From an uncultured Dechloromonas sp. (GTDB lineage Bacteria > Pseudomonadota > Gammaproteobacteria > Burkholderiales > Rhodocyclaceae), in assembly GCA_946477505.1 (NCBI GenBank), contig CAMKYP010000307.1, positions 1 through 5,147 on the forward strand: 5,147 bases of DNA, given 5' to 3'. Positions within the stretch are counted from its first letter, which is position 1; each line of letters opens with the position of its first letter. The position numbers and the translations under genes were made by a program. Below, in pieces: positions 1-5,147 of the stretch. A model generated the notes under the pieces. It was not told the DNA's origin. It worked only from the letters and a program-made list of their open reading frames with translations, and did not search any database.

Positions 1-1574
1 TCATCGCCAATGCGCTGGGCAGCGGCCTGCTCGGTTCCGGTGCCCTGATGGGCTTCCTGCCGGCCATCTGCGAGCGCCTGCTCGGCGAAAAACTGCTGAT
101 GCCGTCGATTGCCACCTGGTGGTGCGGTGAGAAGCCGGCCTTGGACTATGTCAAGAAGCATTTCGACGACCTGGTCATCAAGCCGGCCTACCCGACGCAG
201 CGCATGGACCCGGTGTTCGGCCACGAGCTGAAGGGCGAGGAGCGTGCCGACATGCTGCGCCGCATCGAGGCGCGGCCGCACGCCTACGTGGCGCAGGAAA
301 TGGTCCAGTTGTCGCAGGCACCGACCTGGAGCCGCGCCCACGAACGCCGCCTGCTGGCCCGGACGGTCGGCCTGCGTGCCTACGCGGTGACGACGCCGGA
401 CGGTTATTCGGTGATGCCGGGCGGGCTGGCCCGGGTCGGCACCGCGGGCAATACGCGCATCATCTCGATGCAGCGCGGCGGCGCCTCAAAGGATACCTGG
501 GTGCTGACCAATGGTCCGGTCAGCGATTTCTCGCTGCTCAAGCCGTCGGTCGGCGTGCGCGATCTGGTTCGCTCTGGCGCCAACCTGTCGTCGCGCGTCG
601 TCGAAAACCTGTTCTGGCTCGGCCGCTATTCGGAGCGTTTCGACGACAGTGCCCGCATGCTGCGCGTTGCGCTCGGGCGCGTCGTGGTCGCCGCCGGCGG
701 CAAGACGCCGGCAGTTGCCGCCGCCATGGAACTGGCGCGGCGGATCGGCGTTCTGCCGGAGCCGGACGAGGAAGTCCCGGTCAAGGACGGCAGCGAGCAT
801 GTGCTGCTTGAAGCCATCTACAATCCCGACCAGCCTGGCAGCCTGGCCGGTAACATCCGCAGCCTGATGTGGGCGGCGACCCATGTTCGCGAACGCCTGT
901 CGCTCGACCACTGGCATTCGCTGAACAGCCTGCAGCGCGACCAGCAGTCGGCGCTGAAGAAACACCCGACGCTGACCGAGGCCATCGCTTTTCTCGACCG
1001 CGTGCTCGGCGTGTCATCGTCGCTGACCGGCTTCGCCATGGACAACATGACGCGCGACGACGGCTGGCGCTTCCTGATCATCGGCCGCCGCCTGGAGCGC
1101 CTGGCTTTCCTGGCGCAGTCCATGGCCCACTTCCTGACCATGGAATCGGCAGACGGCCCGGAATCGCTCGAATGGCTGCTCGACCTGATGGATTCGATCA
1201 TCACCTACCGCTCGCGCTATTCCCGGGCGCCGGAGTTGCTGCCGGTCGTCGACCTGCTGGTTTTCGACGACAGCAATCCGCACGGCGTGCTGTTCCAGGC
1301 CAATGTCCTGATGCGCTATCTCGATCGTATGACGCGCGAACTGCAGGCCGATTTCGACGGCGATCTGGCCGGGGTGATCGAACGGCTGCGCGCTTTCGAT
1401 CTCGGGAAGCTGGAGCATCTGCCGTTCAGCCGCAGTCACCGCAGCGCCCCCTGCATCGAACTTGCCGCGCTGCTGCACGAACTCGACCTGGCGGCCAGTC
1501 AGCTGTCGGACTGGTTGGGTATGCGCTACTTCACCCATGTCGGTGACGTCAGCCGGCAGATCATGGCGCTCTAG
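1..1574 (+). CDS. Circularly permuted type-2 ATP-grasp / alpha-E (DUF403) fusion protein, C-terminal part (5' end outside window)
   Basis: The frame is open through the left edge (first full codon at base 3, reading IANALGSGLLGSGALMGFLP), so the ATG at 48 is an internal Met, not the start. About 523 residues are present. Fused homologues are, from memory, about 830-860 residues, so roughly 310-340 are missing. The first ~180 residues carry C-terminal hallmarks of the circularly permuted ATP-grasp family: the ATWWCGE segment (bases ~111-131), then MPGGLARV and GGASKDTWVL (~414-506). From about base 591 an alpha-E domain follows: SRVVENLFWLGRYSER, MTRDDGWRF (1047-1073), ITYRSRY, LLVFDDSNPHGVLFQ and a closing LSDWLGMRYFTHV. 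ATP-grasp enzymes usually form amide bonds by ATP-dependent carboxylate activation. The helical alpha-E domain has no assigned activity. Iyer and colleagues predicted that such proteins, with transglutaminase-like partners, make or attach peptides. The transglutaminase gene starts 5 bases downstream. Family call is confident; substrate is unknown. No signal peptide can be judged because the N-terminus is absent. Confidence 0.93.
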   Translation, partial: IANALGSGLLGSGALMGFLPAICERLLGEKLLMPSIATWWCGEKPALDYVKKHFDDLVIKPAYPTQRMDPVFGHELKGEERADMLRRIEARPHAYVAQEMVQLSQAPTWSRAHERRLLARTVGLRAYAVTTPDGYSVMPGGLARVGTAGNTRIISMQRGGASKDTWVLTNGPVSDFSLLKPSVGVRDLVRSGANLSSRVVENLFWLGRYSERFDDSARMLRVALGRVVVAAGGKTPAVAAAMELARRIGVLPEPDEEVPVKDGSEHVLLEAIYNPDQPGSLAGNIRSLMWAATHVRERLSLDHWHSLNSLQRDQQSALKKHPTLTEAIAFLDRVLGVSSSLTGFAMDNMTRDDGWRFLIIGRRLERLAFLAQSMAHFLTMESADGPESLEWLLDLMDSIITYRSRYSRAPELLPVVDLLVFDDSNPHGVLFQANVLMRYLDRMTRELQADFDGDLAGVIERLRAFDLGKLEHLPFSRSHRSAPCIELAALLHELDLAASQLSDWLGMRYFTHVGDVSRQIMAL

Positions 1575-1579
1575 AGCCT

Positions 1580-2536
1580 ATGCACGCCGTCCGCTATCAC
1601 GTCCTGCACGAAACCCGCTACGACTACGGTAGCCCGGTGGCGCTGTCGCAGCAGCAATTGCACCTGTCGCCGCGCATCCTCTCCTGGCAGCAGGTCGAGG
1701 AGCAATGCGTCGATATCGAACCGATGCCAAGCTGGCGGCGTGACGGCCTCGATGCTTTCGGCAACCCGGTGACCTGGGTCGCCTTCCATGCGCCGCACGA
1801 CAGCCTGCTTATCCGCTCGGTAATGACCATCGCCGTCGAACCGCATCTGCCGGAAGCCCTGGAGAACTCGCCGCCGTGGGAGGCCGTGCGCGATCTGCTG
1901 GCCTATGATTCGAGCAGCCCCTCCGCCGAGGCGCTCGACGCCGCGCGCTTCCTGTTCGAGAGTCCGCATGTCCGCATCAAGCATGAGCTGGCCGCCTACG
2001 CCGCCGACTGCTTCCCGCCGGAGCGGCCGCTGCTGCTCGGGGTGCAGGCCCTGATGGCCAAGATCTTCCGCGAATTCACCTTCGATCCGGAAGCGACGAC
2101 GGTGTCCACGCCGGTGCTCGATGTGCTGGAAAGCAAGCGCGGTGTCTGCCAGGACTTCGCCCACCTGATGATCGCCTGCCTGCGTGCGATGGGCCTGGCT
2201 GCCCGCTACGTCAGCGGCTACCTGCTAACCCGGCCGCCCCCCGGCAAGCCGCGCCTGATCGGTGCCGATGCTTCGCATGCCTGGGTGTCGGTCTATGCGC
2301 CGGGCAGTACACATGGCTGGGTCGATTTCGACCCGACCAACAATCTGCTGCCCAACACCGAGCACATCACGCTCTCGTTCGGGCGGGATTTTTCCGACAT
2401 ATCGCCGCTGCGCGGCATCATCCTGGGTGGTGGCGGTGCCGAGCCCGAGGTGGCCGTCACCGTTTTTCCGATCGGCGAGGAGAAAATCCCGGAGGCGCTC
2501 TCGGCGGCGCTCGAAGGCCGGGGAGCCCGGGCGTGA
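1580..2536 (+). CDS. Bacterial transglutaminase-like family protein (transglutaminase N-terminal domain plus transglutaminase core)
   Basis: A complete 318-residue protein, close to the family's usual ~290-320. The N-terminus (MHAVRYHVLHETRYDYGSPV, then LSQQQLHLSPR) matches the bacterial transglutaminase N-terminal domain from its first residues, which supports the ATG at 1580. The core holds the papain-like triad: Cys190 in GVCQDFAH, His233 in DASHAWVSVY and Asp251 in DFDPTNN. The C-terminal HITLSFGRDFSDISPLRGIILGGG stretch, cut here at LRG, is also typical, followed by a ~25-residue tail without recognisable motif. No signal peptide or membrane segment is seen, so it is probably cytoplasmic. 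Family members are predicted amide hydrolases/peptidases or transferases. Beside an ATP-grasp/alpha-E protein, this one likely cleaves or transfers the peptide or amide the partner makes (inference). It starts 5 bases after the upstream stop with no good Shine-Dalgarno (only TAGAG, too close to the ATG), so translation probably depends on coupling. Confidence 0.95.
   Translation: MHAVRYHVLHETRYDYGSPVALSQQQLHLSPRILSWQQVEEQCVDIEPMPSWRRDGLDAFGNPVTWVAFHAPHDSLLIRSVMTIAVEPHLPEALENSPPWEAVRDLLAYDSSSPSAEALDAARFLFESPHVRIKHELAAYAADCFPPERPLLLGVQALMAKIFREFTFDPEATTVSTPVLDVLESKRGVCQDFAHLMIACLRAMGLAARYVSGYLLTRPPPGKPRLIGADASHAWVSVYAPGSTHGWVDFDPTNNLLPNTEHITLSFGRDFSDISPLRGIILGGGGAEPEVAVTVFPIGEEKIPEALSAALEGRGARA
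2520..2525 (+). promoter_or_regulatory. Shine-Dalgarno site for the flavoprotein gene
   Basis: GGGGAG lies 7 bases upstream of the GTG at 2533, inside the last codons of the transglutaminase gene. Its position supports GTG 2533 as the start and suggests the flavoprotein can recruit ribosomes itself as well as being coupled to the upstream stop. The surrounding sequence is G-rich by chance, so the match alone is moderate evidence. Confidence 0.6.
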
Positions 2537-3750
2537 CGAGTCGGCGCATCGCCATCGTCGGTGGCGGTCCGGCCGGCCTGATGGCGGCCGACGTGCTGTC
2601 GGCCGGCGGCAGTCTGCAGGTCGACGTCTACGATGCCATGCCCTCCGTTGGCCGAAAGTTCCTGATGGCCGGCAAGGGCGGGATGAACATCACCCATTCC
2701 GAACCGCTGGCCGATTTCGTCGGGCGCTACGGCGCGCGCGCCGGGGTGGTCGCGCCCTGGCTGTCGGTCTTTGGGCCGACGGCCTTGCGCGACTGGATAC
2801 ATGGCCTGGGCATCGATACTTTCATTGGCACTTCCGGCCGGGTTTTTCCCACCGAGATGAAAGCGGCACCACTGCTGCGCGCCTGGTTGCACCGCTTGCG
2901 CGGGCAGGGGGTGCATAACCATGTGCGCCATCGCTGGCTGGGCTGGCGTGACGGGCAGCTGCGTTTCGCTACCCCGGCCGGCGAACTGGCCGTCGCCGCC
3001 GACGCCGTGTTGCTCGCCCTCGGCGGCGGCAGTTGGGCCAAGCTCGGTTCGGACGGCGCCTGGGTGCCCGTGCTGCGCGATGCCGGCATCCCGGTTGAAA
3101 CACTCAAGCCGGCCAACTGCGGATTCGATGTCGACTGGTCGCCGTATTTTCGCGAGCGTCATGCCGGGCAGGCGGTCAAGCCGGTGGTGGCGACGGCGGG
3201 CGGACAGACCCGGCAGGGCGAGTTCAACATTACCGATAGCGGCCTTGAAGGCGGTTTGATTTACGCGCTGGCGGCCGACCTGCGCGATGCGCTGGCACGC
3301 GACGGCCGGGCGGTGCTGCATCTGGATCTGGCGCCGGGACGCACTCGGGAGCGCCTGGCTGCGGACCTGGCCAGACCGCGCGGCCGCGATTCGCTGGCCA
3401 ACCATCTGCGCCGCAGGGCCGGGATCGAAGGCGTCAAGGCGGCGCTGCTGCGCGAGTTGTGCTCACCTGAGACGCTGGCCTCGGCGTCGGCTCTGGCTGC
3501 GGCGATCAAGGCTCTGCCGCTGTCGGTGGTGGCTACCCGTCCCCTCGACGAGGCGATCAGCACGGCGGGCGGTGTCAGCTTCGATGCGCTCGACGCCAGC
3601 CTGATGTTGCGCGGGAAGCCCGGGGTGTTTTGCGCCGGCGAGATGCTCGACTGGGAGGCACCGACCGGTGGTTATCTACTGACGGCCTGTTTCGCCAGCG
3701 GGCAAGTGGCTGCCCGGGGCATACTGGGGTGGCTGCAGCGCAGGACTTAA
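2533..3750 (+). CDS. FAD-dependent flavoprotein, HI0933/BaiN superfamily, PP_4765-like (TIGR03862) subfamily
   Basis: A complete 405-residue protein starting at GTG 2533. The Rossmann FAD-binding motif begins at residue 6 (IAIVGGGPAGLMAADVL, GxGxxG-type glycines at 10-15), leaving no room for a much later start. An acidic residue after the second strand (Asp34 in VDVYDAMP) fits the FAD-ribose contact. Family marks follow: GRKFLMAGKGGMNITHSEP (40-58), GTSGRVFPTEMKA (99-111), LALGGGSWAKLGSDGAW (161-177), GGVSF (346-350) and a C-terminal FAD-contacting CAGEMLDWEAPTGGYLL (367-383). Relatives such as BaiN are flavin oxidoreductases, but the PP_4765 subfamily has no assigned substrate that I know of. 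The start overlaps the transglutaminase stop by four bases (GTGA), indicating one operon and translational coupling. No signal peptide or transmembrane segment is visible, so the enzyme is probably cytoplasmic. Subfamily assignment is from motif recognition; a broader NAD(P)/FAD oxidoreductase label is the safe fallback. Confidence 0.93.
   Translation: MTSRRIAIVGGGPAGLMAADVLSAGGSLQVDVYDAMPSVGRKFLMAGKGGMNITHSEPLADFVGRYGARAGVVAPWLSVFGPTALRDWIHGLGIDTFIGTSGRVFPTEMKAAPLLRAWLHRLRGQGVHNHVRHRWLGWRDGQLRFATPAGELAVAADAVLLALGGGSWAKLGSDGAWVPVLRDAGIPVETLKPANCGFDVDWSPYFRERHAGQAVKPVVATAGGQTRQGEFNITDSGLEGGLIYALAADLRDALARDGRAVLHLDLAPGRTRERLAADLARPRGRDSLANHLRRRAGIEGVKAALLRELCSPETLASASALAAAIKALPLSVVATRPLDEAISTAGGVSFDALDASLMLRGKPGVFCAGEMLDWEAPTGGYLLTACFASGQVAARGILGWLQRRT
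3747..3750. other. Shared TTAA: overlapping stop codons of two convergent genes
   Basis: The flavoprotein ends with TAA at 3748-3750 on the plus strand, and the histidine kinase ends with TAA read from 3749 down to 3747 on the minus strand. The palindromic TTAA therefore supplies both stops and the coding regions overlap tail to tail by four bases. There is no intergenic space for a dedicated terminator, and I see no clear hairpin plus U-tract nearby. Confidence 0.9.
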
Positions 3751-5147
3751 GGTGTCTTTGGTCCGTAACGGTCGAGATAATCGAGCGCTGCCTCGAAATC
3801 GAAGGAGGAAACCAGGCTCTCGAACTGCGCATGGTGAACCCCGAAGGCTTGCTTGAGAAGGTTCGCTTCCTGCCTGACCCTGTCCTGAACGCTCATTTCG
3901 CCTTGTTGCAGTTCGCCGCGGATGTGTGCCAGCACGTTCCGGATGGCCTCGTCGTCCACGGCCGGCCCCGTGGTAGCGGCATTTTCGTGAAGGGTCGACA
4001 GCTGTTCCTGCAGAGCCTGGTAGGCGGATTCCGCTCGCTCGACGAGGGGGGACAGCTCGAGCAGGTTGCGACCTTCCCGGATGGCCATTTCGAGGGTCAG
4101 CGCGGCACGGTTGACCTGGAGCGCACCGAGGGTTGCGGAAACCCCCTTGAGCGAATGGGCCAGTCGTCTCGCCTCGTCGAGGTTGCCATCGGCCAGTTGT
4201 TCGCGGATGCGGGTGAAGTCGCGGCCGTGGGTTTCGGTGAACTTGCCGAGCAAGCGGATGTACGAGTCTACACGGCCGCGTACGGCCCGCAGGCCGAGGT
4301 TGCTGTCCAGCCCGACAATGCCGGCGAGGGCGGCAATCTGTTCCGGCGTTCCCTGAACGGCTGCGGCCGGCTTGCGGATGGGCAGCCAGCGGGCCAGGGT
4401 GGCATAGAGGACGTCGGGGGCGACCGGCTTGGCAATATGATCGTTCATGCCGGCTGCCATGCAGATGTCGCGGTCTTCGTCGAAGGCGTTGGCGGTCATG
4501 GCCAGAATGGGCACCTGTTGCCAGCCGGGGAGCAGGCGCATCTGCCGGGTGGCCTCGAGGCCGTCCATGACGGGCATCTGCATATCCATCAGCACGAGGT
4601 CGTAGGCGCCACGGAGGGCGCAGTCGACCGCTTCGGCACCGTCGCGGGCCAGGTCGACAACGAGCCCGGCACCTTCCAGCATGTCACAGGCCACTTCTGC
4701 GTTGATGACGTTGTCTTCGGCCAGGAGTACCCGGGCGCCCTGCCGGTGGTGGGCCGGGGGCATCGTTGCGATCTGCGGTCTTTGCCGGTTTTCGGTGCCG
4801 CGTTTCAGGCGCGCCGTGAACCAGAAGGTGCTGCCTCTGCCCGGCTCGCTTTCGACGCCGATATCGCCACGCATGGCTACCGCCAGCCGTTTGCTGATCG
4901 CCAGGCCCAGCCCGGTGCCGCCGTAGCGGCGGGTGGTCGAGGTGTCGCCCTGCTCGAAGGGTAGAAACAGCCGGGACAGATTTTCTGCGGAGATACCGAT
5001 GCCGGTGTCGCTGACTTCACAGCGAATCAATACCTCATCCGCGTCTTCCGCAAGAAGGCTGGTACGCAGCTCTATTCGTCCTTGCTCCGTGAATTTGATG
5101 GCATTCGACAGGAAGTTGATCAGGATTTGCTGAACCCGCATCGAGTC
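3747..5147 (-). CDS. Hybrid sensor histidine kinase, C-terminal part: HATPase - receiver - Hpt (5' end outside window)
   Basis: The frame is open through the right edge (GAC TCG precede the Met codon at 5141-5139), so that Met is internal. Sensor and His-phosphoacceptor dimerisation domains lie outside. Numbering from that Met (464 residues to the stop): the ATPase domain spans ~1-113, with N-box NFLSNAIKF (Asn13), DTGIGI (45-50), LFLPFEQGDTSTTRRYGGTG (58-77) and GGTGLGL (74-80). The receiver spans ~136-253, with acidic pair Glu142/Asp143, phosphoacceptor Asp186 in LMDMQMP (codon 4586-4584), Thr216 and Lys238. An Hpt domain spans ~284-380, with phospho-His329 in AHSLKG (codon 4157-4155). All visible catalytic residues are intact. 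The architecture implies a His-Asp-His relay handing phosphate to a separate response regulator, as in BarA-type kinases. A further ~80-residue helical tail after the Hpt has no canonical HxxKG. Sensor type, signal and partner cannot be told from this window. Convergent orientation makes it a separate unit from the operon on the other strand. Confidence 0.95.
   Translation of the reverse strand, partial: DSMRVQQILINFLSNAIKFTEQGRIELRTSLLAEDADEVLIRCEVSDTGIGISAENLSRLFLPFEQGDTSTTRRYGGTGLGLAISKRLAVAMRGDIGVESEPGRGSTFWFTARLKRGTENRQRPQIATMPPAHHRQGARVLLAEDNVINAEVACDMLEGAGLVVDLARDGAEAVDCALRGAYDLVLMDMQMPVMDGLEATRQMRLLPGWQQVPILAMTANAFDEDRDICMAAGMNDHIAKPVAPDVLYATLARWLPIRKPAAAVQGTPEQIAALAGIVGLDSNLGLRAVRGRVDSYIRLLGKFTETHGRDFTRIREQLADGNLDEARRLAHSLKGVSATLGALQVNRAALTLEMAIREGRNLLELSPLVERAESAYQALQEQLSTLHENAATTGPAVDDEAIRNVLAHIRGELQQGEMSVQDRVRQEANLLKQAFGVHHAQFESLVSSFDFEAALDYLDRYGPKTP

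Noticed and set aside
48..50. ATG at 48 as the true start of the ATP-grasp/alpha-E gene
   Set aside because: The conserved family sequence continues in frame upstream to the window edge (ANALGSGLLGSGALM), so this Met is internal and the gene is truncated by the window.
691..700. Perfect 10-base palindrome CCGCCGGCGG
   Set aside because: It sits inside the alpha-E coding region in a run of GC-rich codons, has no partner copy or neighbouring regulatory context, and such short palindromes are expected at this base composition.
869..1546. A 225-codon plus-strand frame, with minus-strand frames at 486-965 and 1014-1538, inside the alpha-E region
   Set aside because: The alpha-E protein motifs are continuous in the main frame throughout this stretch. 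The alternatives are Arg/Ala/Pro-rich shadow translations.
2293..3405. A 370-codon open frame on the minus strand opposite the transglutaminase and flavoprotein genes
   Set aside because: It spans the junction of two well-supported genes, has no motif I recognise and no plausible ribosome-binding context. It is a long open frame from GC-rich codon bias.
3630..4964. A 444-codon open frame on the plus strand opposite the histidine kinase
   Set aside because: It lies wholly opposite a gene with intact HATPase, receiver and Hpt motifs and overlaps the flavoprotein end. Its translation shows no recognisable domain and is rich in Gly, Val and Gln, as expected from the antisense of a high-GC gene.
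5139..5141. ATG (minus strand) at 5141-5139 as the start of the kinase
   Set aside because: A start here would begin in the middle of the ATPase domain, immediately before the N-box. The frame stays open to the edge with Asp-Ser preceding, as expected for an internal position.

Overview
The window is a gene-dense, high-GC stretch of chromosome with essentially no non-coding DNA. It holds three genes reading rightward and one reading leftward. Protein sequence style, strong G/C preference at third codon positions and the gene types point to a proteobacterium, most likely a betaproteobacterium of the Rhodocyclales type (Dechloromonas/Azonexus-like). That placement is an inference from recognition, not from a search.

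Layout. Bases 1-1574 (+) hold the C-terminal part of a fusion protein, a circularly permuted type-2 ATP-grasp domain followed by an alpha-E (DUF403) domain, cut by the left edge. Five bases later, 1580-2536 (+) encodes a complete bacterial transglutaminase-like cysteine protease-fold protein with its Cys/His/Asp triad intact. Overlapping that gene by four bases, 2533-3750 (+) encodes a complete FAD-binding flavoprotein of the HI0933/BaiN superfamily, PP_4765-like subfamily (TIGR03862). Bases 3747-5147 (-) encode the C-terminal part of a hybrid sensor histidine kinase (ATPase domain, receiver, Hpt), cut by the right edge. The flavoprotein and kinase genes meet tail to tail and share a TTAA that supplies both stop codons.

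How the genes work together. ATP-grasp, alpha-E and transglutaminase-like genes are a known conserved neighbourhood. Comparative genomics has predicted that they make and process a peptide or peptide tag (an amidoligase paired with a peptidase/amidase), but to my knowledge the substrate is not established. The flavoprotein is tightly coupled to this operon by a GTGA overlap and its own Shine-Dalgarno. Whether it takes part in the same pathway or is only co-transcribed is open. The kinase is convergent and so belongs to a separate transcription unit.

No tRNA, rRNA, CRISPR array, insertion sequence, integrase, attachment site, riboswitch or convincing promoter or terminator was seen. The only unassigned bases are 1575-1579. 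The most interesting content is the under-characterised ATP-grasp/alpha-E/transglutaminase system with its coupled flavoprotein. I see no wholly new system.
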